The notes under the pieces are model-generated. The model saw only the letters and a program-made list of their open reading frames with translations, did not search any database and had not been told where the DNA came from. From VBAS01 sp963773465 (GTDB taxonomy: Bacteria > Bacteroidota > Bacteroidia > Chitinophagales > Chitinophagaceae), in NCBI GenBank assembly GCA_963773465.1, contig CAVZBF010000001.1, positions 1,488,001-1,552,000 on the forward strand: DNA of 64,000 bases, given 5' to 3'. The number at the start of each line of letters is the position of its first letter. The first letter of the stretch is position 1. Positions 57,174 through 64,000 of this stretch are shown here, piece by piece. The translations under genes were made by a program, and so were the position numbers.

Positions 57174-58292
57174 ATGAAACAGCAAACAATTAAAATTTTT
57201 CAATCAATTCTTACTCTTGTATTATTAGTCACTGCATTCAGTTGTCAAAAAAACATGAACAATAATACTGCTAATGCCAAGCCTGGCGGAGGCGACGATA
57301 TTTCTCCAAAAGACTTTAAAAACTTTGTACAGGTTGACATTGTTGGTACAACTCCAGCTGCAGGACGGAATGCAGATGCTAACCTGGTTAATGGTTGGGG
57401 AATTACTTTTCCACCTTCAGGTCCGGCATGGGTATCATCAGAAGGTAAAGGAAAAAGTACAATCTATAATCTCGACGGAGTTACTGTAGCAAGTGCAGTA
57501 AACATTCCATACGCCGGTACTTCCACCAGCGGTCATCCAACAGGGCATGTGTATAATCCAACTTCTGATTTCAAACTTCCTGATGGCAATCCGGCACAAT
57601 TCATCTTTGCAACTGCTGACGGAACAATTTCCGGATGGAATAGCGGTAATGCAGCCGTGAAGAAAATAGATCGTTCGCCATCGGCTTCTTATTTAGGAAT
57701 TGCAATGGCAAATGTTGGCAGCGAATTTTTTCTTTATGTTGCAAACTTCGCTCAAAACAGGATTGATGTGTACGATAAAAACTGGAACCCGGTTGTTAAG
57801 CCATTTGCAGATCCAACCATACCTTCTGATTATGCACCATTTAATATTCAAACCGTAAGTGATGGTAAATTATACGTTACTTACGCAAAGAAAAATGCAG
57901 CGGGAACAGCAGTGGCCGGCCCGGGTAATGGTTATATAAATGTATTTAACCCGGAAGGTGTTTTGTTGACGCGGTTTGCTTCAAAAGGAAAATTGGATGC
58001 TCCATGGGGAATAACAAAAGCTCCTGCGGGTTTTTGGGGTGAGTGGAGTCAAATACCAAATTTGATACTCGTGGCAAATAATGGAGATGGGCATATAAAT
58101 GTTTTTGATGAAAGCGGAAATTTCCTTGCACCGGTTTCAACAAAGGGAAAAGCAATAGAGATAGATGGTTTGTGGGGTATAACATTTCCACCCATTACAG
58201 GCTTAAACCGTTATTACATGTACTTCGCTGCCGGCCCGAATGACGGAAGCAGTGGTTTGGTAGGTTATGTAAAGAATGGTTATCTAAATTGA
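57174..58292 (+). CDS. TIGR03118 family lipoprotein, beta-propeller-like
   Basis: A 372-residue exported protein with lipoprotein signal (VTAFSCQKN). The TIGR03118 pattern is clear: LVNGWGITFPPSGPAWVSSE near residue 75, SGHPTGHVYNPTSDF, FIFATADGTISGWNSG, LYVANFAQNRIDVYD, and GLWGITFPP near the end. Repeating strands suggest a beta-propeller. The family has no established function; it occurs in diverse bacteria and is probably surface or periplasmic. A perfect terminator follows. The gene is alone. Confidence 0.9.
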   Translation: MKQQTIKIFQSILTLVLLVTAFSCQKNMNNNTANAKPGGGDDISPKDFKNFVQVDIVGTTPAAGRNADANLVNGWGITFPPSGPAWVSSEGKGKSTIYNLDGVTVASAVNIPYAGTSTSGHPTGHVYNPTSDFKLPDGNPAQFIFATADGTISGWNSGNAAVKKIDRSPSASYLGIAMANVGSEFFLYVANFAQNRIDVYDKNWNPVVKPFADPTIPSDYAPFNIQTVSDGKLYVTYAKKNAAGTAVAGPGNGYINVFNPEGVLLTRFASKGKLDAPWGITKAPAGFWGEWSQIPNLILVANNGDGHINVFDESGNFLAPVSTKGKAIEIDGLWGITFPPITGLNRYYMYFAAGPNDGSSGLVGYVKNGYLN

Positions 58293-58322
58293 TCAGCAGA
58301 ATAATTCTCGTTAGTAAAAACC

Positions 58323-58353
58323 AAACAGGGTCTTCAATTGAAGACCCTGTTTA
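58323..58353. terminator. Perfect bidirectional terminator hairpin
   Basis: The palindrome AACAGGGTCTTC-AATT-GAAGACCCTGTT lies between the convergent TIGR03118 and peroxiredoxin genes. Confidence 0.85.
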
Positions 58354-58374
58354 ATTAAATCGTTATGCATTCAC

Positions 58375-59049
58375 TCACGCAGGTTGTTCAACACCTGGTT
58401 GCGGCACAATGCGCAGGTATGGTTTAGGAGCTTTCCATCCATCGGGATATTTTTGTTTTGCTTCCTCATCAGATACCGAACCGGCAATAATAACATCATC
58501 ACCATTTTCCCAATTTACAGGAGTAGCCACTTTATGAGCCGCGGTTAACTGCATTGAATCCAGTACACGCAAAATTTCATTGAAGTTGCGTCCGGTGGTC
58601 ATTGGATAGGTGAGCATCAGCTTAACTTTTTTATCGGGGCCGATAATGAAAACAGTACGTACTGTTGCATTTGTAGCAGCTGTTCTTCCTTCTGATGTTC
58701 CCGGTTCTTCAGCAGGAAGCATATCATAGAGTTTTGCAATTGAAAGATCTTTGTCACCGATCATCGGATAATTTACTGCATGACCTTGTGTTTCGCGGAT
58801 GTCTTCCGCCCATTTTGTATGGTTCTCGACAGGATCAACGCTTAAGCCAATGATCTTGCAGTTGCGTTTTGCAAACTCGGGTGCAAGTTTGGCCATATAC
58901 CCAAGTTCGGTAGTGCATACAGGGGTAAAATCTTTTGGATGAGAAAACAGAACTGCCCATCCATTTCCTATCCACTCATGAAAGCTAATAGGTCCCTGAG
59001 TGGTTTCTGCTTTGAAATCTGGTGCGATTTCGTTTAATCGTATTGACAT
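58375..59049 (-). CDS. 1-Cys peroxiredoxin (Prx6 type)
   Basis: A 224-residue peroxiredoxin reducing hydrogen peroxide and alkyl hydroperoxides. The ATG at 59049 starts MSIRLNEIAPDFKAETTQG; a longer frame to 59124 is unlikely. The peroxidatic Cys is in SHPKDFTPVCTTELGYM near residue 46 with the Thr two before and the Arg further on (FNEILRVLDSMQ region). The C-terminal part with TPVNWENGDDVIIAGSVSDE and PYLRIVPQP is the Prx6 extension. No second resolving Cys is seen in the usual place. Confidence 0.93.
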   Translation of the reverse strand: MSIRLNEIAPDFKAETTQGPISFHEWIGNGWAVLFSHPKDFTPVCTTELGYMAKLAPEFAKRNCKIIGLSVDPVENHTKWAEDIRETQGHAVNYPMIGDKDLSIAKLYDMLPAEEPGTSEGRTAATNATVRTVFIIGPDKKVKLMLTYPMTTGRNFNEILRVLDSMQLTAAHKVATPVNWENGDDVIIAGSVSDEEAKQKYPDGWKAPKPYLRIVPQPGVEQPA

Positions 59050-59173
59050 AGTTTTTAATTTAAGGGATTTGAAAGTTAGGATTTTTTTGACTTCTAAAAA
59101 TATATCCTGAAATTTTTTCCCCATTCCGGGATTACCTATGGGTTTAAATTGTTTTGGATTTTTTTAAATATGT

Positions 59174-59938
59174 TTAAAAAACTCCTTTGGTCCATCCTCC
59201 ATCTACTGCCAATGAAACACCTGTAATATAACTTGCCCGTTCACTTGCTAAAAATGCAACGGCGGCAGCAAACTCTTCCGGTTTTCCAAAACGTCCTAAT
59301 GGTATTTCATTTTTCACCAATGAAAAAGAGGAATTGCTTTCAATTAATTCTTTCAGCCTTTCGGTTTCTGTATAACCCGGCATTACATTGTTAACCGTAA
59401 TATTATATTGTGCTAATTCATTGGCAAGGTTTTCATCAAACCAGCAACAGAAACCCGAACAGCATTGGACAGAACAAAATTATTGATCGGTTGTTTTACT
59501 GCCATAGATGTAATTGAAATGATCCGGCCCCATCGTCTTTTCTTTCATTCCCGGCAAAAAACCATTTACCAAACCAACAACACTTAACAAAAGATCATTA
59601 TATGCTTTATCCCAATGCTGTTGTGTAAAGTCTTCAAACTTTCCCGAGGGCGGCCCACCGGTATTGGTAACAAGAATATCTATCGCAGTATAAGATTGCA
59701 ATGCAGTTTTAATGATTTGATCTCTTTCAGCAGCAACGGACAAATCACCGGCAAGAGCCAATACTTCTTTATTAGTTTTATTTTCTATTTCTTGTTTTGT
59801 TTTTTCAAGATTTTCTTTATTACGTCCGCAAATAATTATGCTGGCGCCTTCCTGCGCCAGTTCAAGTGCAACGCTTTTTCCAAGTCCCTGGCTTGATGCG
59901 GCAATGAAAGCAACTTTATTTTTTAATCCCAGTTCCAT
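59174..59938 (-). CDS. SDR family oxidoreductase with unusual active site, frame broken
   Basis: Started at ATG 59938, the protein opens MELGLKNKVAFIAASSQGLG-KSVALELA, a Rossmann fold with TGxxxGxG variant ASSQGLGKS. Two single-base changes (an extra base near 59525; a missing C near 59428) split it; the repaired middle reads GRIISITSMAVKQPINNFVL and continues SNAVRVSVAGLMKTLANELA, ending VMPGYTETER to SLAVDGGWTK. Restored length is about 255. The place of the catalytic YxxxK reads F-VLSN, so Tyr and Lys are not in the canonical positions. It is 22 bp after a cupin gene and likely cotranscribed. Confidence 0.85.
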
Positions 59939-59960
59939 TAGTTTCGTTTTACGCAATGAC

Positions 59961-60320
59961 TTATTTTCTTAAGTAATCATCAGTTTTATCCAGCCAATCC
60001 TGCCGTGGTGGCGACCATGTATCTATTTCTTCTACTTCACCAATCATCAGTGCTTCATGTGGCAGGTTTGATGGAATTACGACCACATCTCCCGGAAAAA
60101 GATCCATTATTTGTTCTTTATTTTCTCCAAACCAAAAACGCATTTGCCCGGAAATTACCTGCGTCACCTGTTCATGTATATGATGATGCAGCGGCACTAC
60201 AAAACCATCTTTGAATTTCATTTTGGCGATCATCAGTTTTTCACCCGAAACAATTTTTCGGTGCATGGAAGGAGTTACTTCTTCAGTTGGAACTGACTCC
60301 CAGTTTAATTTTTGAAGCAT
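59961..60320 (-). CDS. Cupin domain protein
   Basis: A 119-residue single cupin. Motif 1 is VPLHHHIHEQVTQVISGQMRFWFG near residue 41, with the metal-binding His residues and Glu, and motif 2 is DVVVIPSNLPHEALM near residue 80. It may hold a metal. Function unknown; the next gene encodes an SDR enzyme, so they may act on one pathway. Confidence 0.88.
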   Translation of the reverse strand: MLQKLNWESVPTEEVTPSMHRKIVSGEKLMIAKMKFKDGFVVPLHHHIHEQVTQVISGQMRFWFGENKEQIMDLFPGDVVVIPSNLPHEALMIGEVEEIDTWSPPRQDWLDKTDDYLRK

Positions 60321-60377
60321 GATGCAGTTAGTTTTAGTTTAAACTAAGTTATTGCTTTAAAATGATAGTTTATTTAT

Positions 60378-60562
60378 GGGCCCGGCTGCATTACTACTAT
60401 TATGCTGCAGTTGCGTCGCTCCGTTCATCGTTCAGTTCTTTATTGAACAATAGCGTCGTCCCGATAATTATCGGGATTACCCAGACACTGAGCTTGCCGA
60501 AGTAGAAGTGTCGCAGCCGATAGTTACCGGCTCTTGTACGTCCGGTAATTCTACTAAGCAAT
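60378..60562. repeat. Interspersed intergenic repeat, copy C (mosaic)
   Basis: It shares with copies A and B the segments CCCGGCTGCATTACTACTAT and TTGTACGTCCGGTAATTCTA, but carries a different interior with TTATTGAACAATA and the palindrome TCCCGATAATTATCGGGA. It lies before the CAP gene, with no gene inside. Confidence 0.65.
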
Positions 60563-60608
60563 TATAACATAAAATTTCTCTGTACTGGTATAAAACTTGA
60601 GTATTGAT

Positions 60609-61078
60609 ATGATCAAATTTCCTCCTATGCTAAAAACCGTTTCTGCATTTTTTATTCTTCCTTTATTTGCTTATTTGTTTTTACGTCTTCTGCACCTTTA
60701 AAAGATGATCTGGCTGAAGACATACTCAAACATACTAATCAATTCAGGAAATCAAAAGGGCTGGCTCCGCTTGAAATGAGAAACGATCTGAATGCAATTG
60801 CCCGTAAGCACAGCGAGGATATGGCAAGCGGCCGGCGAAGCTTTGGCCATGGTGGTCTCAATGAACGGGCAGTAAAAGTGAAAAGGATCATCCGTCCATA
60901 TCATTCCATTGCCGAGAATATTGCTTATGGTGCCAAAGACGGAAAAGAAGCTGTTGCCATTTGGAAAAATTCAAAAGGCCATCGGGAAAATTTGCTTGGC
61001 AATTATAAATATATTGGAATAGGTACGGCCCGTAACCGGCGCGGAGTTATATATTATACGCAGCTATTTGTTAAGTAA
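60609..61078 (+). CDS. CAP/SCP domain protein, frame broken in the signal region
   Basis: The start (60609 or ATG 60627, MLKTVSAFFILP) leads into a signal peptide whose frame breaks in the T-rich part near 60655-60690; the downstream frame continues VFTSSAPLKDDLAEDILKHT. The CAP domain shows ARKHSEDMASGRRSFGHGGL, IAENIAYGAKDGKEAV and SKGHRENLLGNYKYIGIGTA, with the conserved His and Glu, and ends GVIYYTQLFVK. Probably secreted, perhaps cell-wall- or lipid-related; function unknown. Confidence 0.85.
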
Positions 61079-61090
61079 AAGTTTTAAGGA

Positions 61091-62162
61091 TCATTCTTTT
61101 TTCTTTTTCCTGAAAATAGGAGTTCGTTTCTTTTTTTCACTGCCGATCAAATATCCAAATGGCTTTAATGATTCTACATGGTCGCAAATGATCTTGATAA
61201 TACCTAATAGTGGAATGGCAAGCACCATTCCGGGTATTCCCCAAATCAATTCACCAACAACAAGAATAATAATAGTGAACAAAGGATTGATGTTTACTTC
61301 GGCGCCTACAACCAATGGTTCCAGCAAATATGTTTGCAAAAACTGAACAATTAGATACGTTACGATAACTCCGATCACCATTCCCATTCCGCCTCCCTGT
61401 ATAACCACCATTAAAACAGCCAGCAGGTTGCCGATAAGATTGCCAACGAAAGGAACTATTTCCAGCAAGCCGCAAATGATAGCAAACAATACGGCATATT
61501 TTACACCAACGATTGAAAAGCCGATGCTGTACATAACCCAAAGACAGGCTATCATTAATCCCAGGCCGGTTATATATTGTTGTGAAACTTTCTCTACATT
61601 ATGAATAATTGATTTCAGCATTTTTCTTTTGTTGAGATGAAACCATCTTAAGAACAAATGTTTTTATTCGTTCGCGATAAAACATAAACAGGAAAATATA
61701 AACGAGCATTAAAATAAAATCAACAGCAAAGCTCATTATAGAAGATCCAATGTTAGAGAACAGGCTGCTGTTATTTTTTGCCTGTTCTGTGATCAATTCT
61801 TCCTGTTGTTTTTTTGAAATACCAAAATGACTCTGTACATATTCTTTTGCCTGGGTTATCATTTTTTGCAACTTGCCTTCAATATCACTTGCTTCACTTG
61901 TCAGGTCAGTGATCTGCCAGCTGATGAGCCAAATAATGCCAATTATAATAATCAAAAAAATAATTAAGCAAAAAAGAATGGAAAGGCCTTTGGGAATATT
62001 TTTGCTTTCAAACCATAAACTGATTGGTAGGAAGAGCATGGCCAGCAATCCGGCAAAACAAACGGGTACCAGGAACGGCTTTGCATAAAAGAGCACCGTA
62101 ACGATAAGAAAAGCGAATAACAAAAAATAAACAGCTCTTTGTAATGACGAAGTTTGAATCAT
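61091..62162 (-). CDS. AI-2E family transporter (PerM-like), frame broken
   Basis: An inner-membrane protein of about 355 residues with eight likely helices. The N-terminal part has helices near residue 10-50 (YFLLFAFLIVTVLFYAKPFL) and 65-90. The C-terminal part begins LKSIIHNVEKVSQQYITGLG, then IICGLLEIVPFVGNLIGNLL and GIPGMVLAIPLLGIIKIICD, the family core. One base too many near 61610 splits the gene. Some members export autoinducer-2 or act as Na+/H+ antiporters; others are uncharacterised. Confidence 0.88.
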
Positions 62163-62329
62163 TGTAAAAATTACATAAACAATGGAGGCTAAACAATTAT
62201 TTCGAAAGATTTATTTACAAGCGGAATGCCAATAATAAGGTTTAAAGAAAGATAGAAATGGGGTAATGTTTACCCACGCACTGATTGCTGCTGGTCTGAT
62301 AATTGTTTTACAAATGAAAAATACAAGAT

Positions 62330-62722
62330 ATGAAACAGGTATTAGTTTTAATTGGTGTATCAGCAAGCTTACTATTTACAGCTTGCAAACAGGGCCGGTA
62401 TTATGATCTCACCGCAGGAAAATATATCGAGGTTGAAAAAGATGACCAGGGGCGAATAGTAAATAGCGAGACACATGAGCCGGTATACATGTATGTAGAT
62501 ACAAAAACAAAAGACACTATCTATGGCTCAACCGGTAAAGTGATCAATGGCTATGTAGTAAAAACAAGTGATGGAAAATATAAATATGAAGGGGACGATG
62601 AATATAAGATCAAAGATGGTGATTACAAAAAGAAAGTGGATGGTGATGAAGTAAAGATCAAGGATGGTGATACAAAGATCAAAATTGAAGATGGGGAAAA
62701 GAAAGTAAAAAAGGATGACTAA
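62330..62722 (+). CDS. Charged repetitive lipoprotein, function unknown
   Basis: A 130-residue lipoprotein with lipobox LLFTACKQG near residue 19. The N-terminal half (YYDLTAGKYIEVEKDDQGRI, EPVYMYVDTKTKDTIYG) seems folded, while the C-terminal 50 residues are a Lys/Asp/Glu repeat: KYKYEGDDEYKIKDGDYKKK then VDGDEVKIKDGDTKIKIEDG. I do not recognise the family. The repeat may be a charged surface tail or an ion-binding segment. Confidence 0.7.
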   Translation: MKQVLVLIGVSASLLFTACKQGRYYDLTAGKYIEVEKDDQGRIVNSETHEPVYMYVDTKTKDTIYGSTGKVINGYVVKTSDGKYKYEGDDEYKIKDGDYKKKVDGDEVKIKDGDTKIKIEDGEKKVKKDD

Positions 62723-62765
62723 ATTATCAGTATGCTATAATTGTAAAAGAGTTGTTTCAAAAAAA

Positions 62766-62874
62766 GTAATTTAGTAACACAAAGCACACTAAGTAAACAC
62801 AAAGAATACAAGAGTTGCTATTTATTATGAGCACGTGGTGTTCTTCGTGTTTACTTTGTGTTCGTTGTGATCCC
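62766..62874. repeat. Intergenic inverted repeat
   Basis: Arms AGTAACACAAAGCACACTAA-GTAAACACAAAGAA and TTCTTCGTGTTTACTTTGTG-TTCGTTGTG flank a central region with GTTGCTATTTATTATGAGC. No gene is visible. Confidence 0.65.
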
Positions 62875-62892
62875 TGATTCATAACTTTATTA

Positions 62893-63051
62893 ATGAATCG
62901 CAGCCGATCGGTTGTCAGAAAGCCACATTTAAACAACATGAAGCAAGATAGAGGCTGTTGTAAGCCTTTTAAAGTACGATTGAGGTGGTGGGCAGGTTTT
63001 TTGAATAAGTGGGAGTTTGGAACCGCAGAAAAGTTCTTCCGTCTGAGTTGA
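62893..63051 (+). CDS. Small basic Trp-containing ORF, 52 aa
   Basis: An ATG at 62893 opens 52 codons ending in TGA at 63051: MNRSRSVVRKPHLNNMKQDR, then GCCKPFKVRLRWWAGFLNKW, then EFGTAEKFFRLS. The sequence is strongly basic with a Cys pair and three Trp. I do not recognise it; it may be a real small protein or a piece of a repeated element. The opposite strand is also open over this part, which weakens the case. Confidence 0.35.
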   Translation: MNRSRSVVRKPHLNNMKQDRGCCKPFKVRLRWWAGFLNKWEFGTAEKFFRLS

Positions 63052-63209
63052 ATGAATGAAGGTTCATTGCTCTTATCAAAAGCAAGCAATATTATTATTA
63101 CGGATCAGCAATTAAAATAGGAAGGGTCAACTAAAAACTTTTCGTTCTTAATGCAGCGGATAAAATAGTTGTGTGGCACAACAGATGCAGCTCCACATGG
63201 TTTAAGAAA

Positions 63210-63521
63210 TCATGATAGCGAATTACTCCATGTAAGGTCATACTTTCCTTTAATTGCTTTTGTACATGTAAATACAAAACCGGTAACAAAAGGAATGCTC
63301 ATAGTTTTTTTACCTGAAAGATTAATAATTCCACTCACCCTGGCTTCTATTGAAGATGTCCTGATAGCTTTCCAGCCGGGTTGTACTTTCTTGAAACGAC
63401 TACGGGAATCAGAATGGGATTCAGCTAATGTTTCTACAAGAAGCTGCAGCATGCAGCTTTCTTCGATAGTGGCCGTAATTGCAAGATCGGCCTGCTTAGG
63501 ATTGTTGGACGGTTTTTTCAT
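63210..63521 (-). CDS. Hypothetical protein, 103 aa
   Basis: A reading frame with plausible start MKKPSNNPKQADLAITATIE and a protein-like order of charged and hydrophobic residues (FKKVQPGWKAIRTSSIEARV, PFVTGFVFTCTKAIKGKYDL). A frame on the plus strand overlaps it but has a poorer composition. I recognise no family. Confidence 0.5.
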   Translation of the reverse strand: MKKPSNNPKQADLAITATIEESCMLQLLVETLAESHSDSRSRFKKVQPGWKAIRTSSIEARVSGIINLSGKKTMSIPFVTGFVFTCTKAIKGKYDLTWSNSLS

Positions 63522-63712
63522 AAATATTGGTTTGGTTTACGGATACGCTTGTTTAGAACGTATTAAGAGTAAATTTATTGGTTTTAAACCAAGTTTCAAA
63601 TATTTGAGTTGTGTTCTGCCAACAATTTATTTTAAATCAAGTCTGTTTTAAATGTATAAACAACAAAAGAGTTACTTCAATGGGCTTTTTACATGTTCAT
63701 GCTTACAGTCGT

Positions 63713-64000
63713 TTATAGTTTATCTGTATGTTTTTGTGCCTTCACTAATTTATTTACTCTATATACCTGGAAAATATTTGCAATGATAATTATTACGATC
63801 ACGTAGCCAAGGGTATCATAATGTTCCAATGGACTTGTTTTGGTTTTTTGAACAACGATCAATCCTCCAACACCGGCTGCAATACCTCCGGCTATTTGCT
63901 GTAAGGATGAATTGATGCTCATGAATGCACCGCGGTCCTGCATTTTTGGTAATGCAGTAACCAGCGCCATTGCCGGAACTATCCGGCTCATGATCCCTAT
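63713..64000 (-). CDS. C-terminal part of an MFS transporter (cut by window edge)
   Basis: The last 92 or more residues of a major facilitator superfamily protein. Visible are MSRIVPAMALVTALPKMQDR, then GAFMSINSSLQQIAGGIAAG and VGGLIVVQK, the typical eleventh and twelfth helices with the PxxRGxxMSxxSSxQQ-like segment, followed by IVIIIIANIFQVYRV and a basic tail. The gene continues beyond 64000. Substrate cannot be told. Confidence 0.85.
   Translation of the reverse strand: MGIMSRIVPAMALVTALPKMQDRGAFMSINSSLQQIAGGIAAGVGGLIVVQKTKTSPLEHYDTLGYVIVIIIIANIFQVYRVNKLVKAQKHTDKL

Noticed and set aside
62757..63089. 110-codon frame on the minus strand
   Set aside because: It crosses the inverted repeat and ends in a Leu/Val/Phe run made by the repeat; the plus-strand 52-codon frame is a better though weak candidate.
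63169..63651. 160-codon frame on the plus strand
   Set aside because: The overlapping minus frame at 63210-63521 has a better start and composition.
1..64000. tRNA, rRNA, CRISPR arrays, integrases or complete IS elements
   Set aside because: I found no cloverleaf with a typical T-loop, no rRNA-like stretch, no regular spacer-repeat array and no transposase or integrase motif in any frame.

Overview
The window is a stretch of a Bacteroidota chromosome, most likely a Chitinophagaceae-type member. The evidence is the type IX secretion (T9SS) C-terminal sorting domains, a PorP/SprF-like protein beside a giant PKD protein, a SusC/SusD pair, Bacteroidota-style lipoproteins, an AT-rich composition and a RF2 gene of bacterial type. 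I see no rRNA, tRNA, CRISPR array, complete IS element or phage module.

Layout. 1-5.1 kb: unknown protein, GH172/DUF2961 enzyme, two alpha/beta hydrolase lipoproteins, DUF2252 protein. 5.1-8.9 kb: an orphan histidine kinase, a methyltransferase and a HEAT-like exported protein, bracketed by inverted copies of an intergenic repeat. 8.9-11.9 kb: prfB with its programmed frameshift site, pruA, and a diverged remnant of a second pruA 3' end. 12-13.3 kb: two small outer-membrane barrels. 13.4-26.7 kb: pyrR, a SusC-SusD-ASPIC/VCBS locus, pyrB, coaD, a hotdog thioesterase, a NUDIX protein, pyrE and an exported HMA protein. 26.7-27.5 kb: long non-coding leader region with a nested hairpin. 27.5-33.6 kb: a 1694-residue PKD adhesin with type B sorting domain plus PorP/SprF. 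33.6-38.1 kb: BlaR1/BlaI pair and a membrane pyrophosphatase. 38.4-42.5 kb: class III cyclase-TPR protein, CHY zinc finger protein, ECF sigma/anti-sigma/membrane protein operon. 43-47.3 kb: OmpA, SRPBCC, NTF2-like, Ntn-hydrolase, VOC and VWA proteins. 47.5-53.9 kb: three related T9SS-exported proteins (a metalloprotease and two tandem FN3-PPC proteins). 54-64 kb: DUF6265 lipoprotein, AraC regulator, zinc peptidase, coiled-coil protein, TIGR03118 protein, peroxiredoxin, SDR/cupin pair, CAP protein, AI-2E exporter, a charged lipoprotein and the C-terminal part of an MFS transporter.

A dominant property is the number of single-base frame breaks. At least thirteen otherwise well conserved genes (prfB, pruA, coaD, hppA, the ASPIC protein, NUDIX, cyclase, Ntn-hydrolase, VWA, metalloprotease, SDR, CAP, AI-2E) are split, many at short homopolymers, and can be restored by one-base edits. 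Because essential genes are affected, I read most of these as consensus errors of the assembly rather than real decay; I annotate such genes over their full span. True decay is better supported for the pruA tail copy and for the truncated Ntn-hydrolase copies at 50.2 and 52.0 kb.

No clearly novel defence or mobile system was found. The best leads are the inverted repeat bracket at 5.1/8.9 kb, the 27.2 kb structured RNA candidate, the tandem T9SS paralogs carrying dead hydrolase fragments, and the VWA protein that joins a membrane helix to a T9SS signal.
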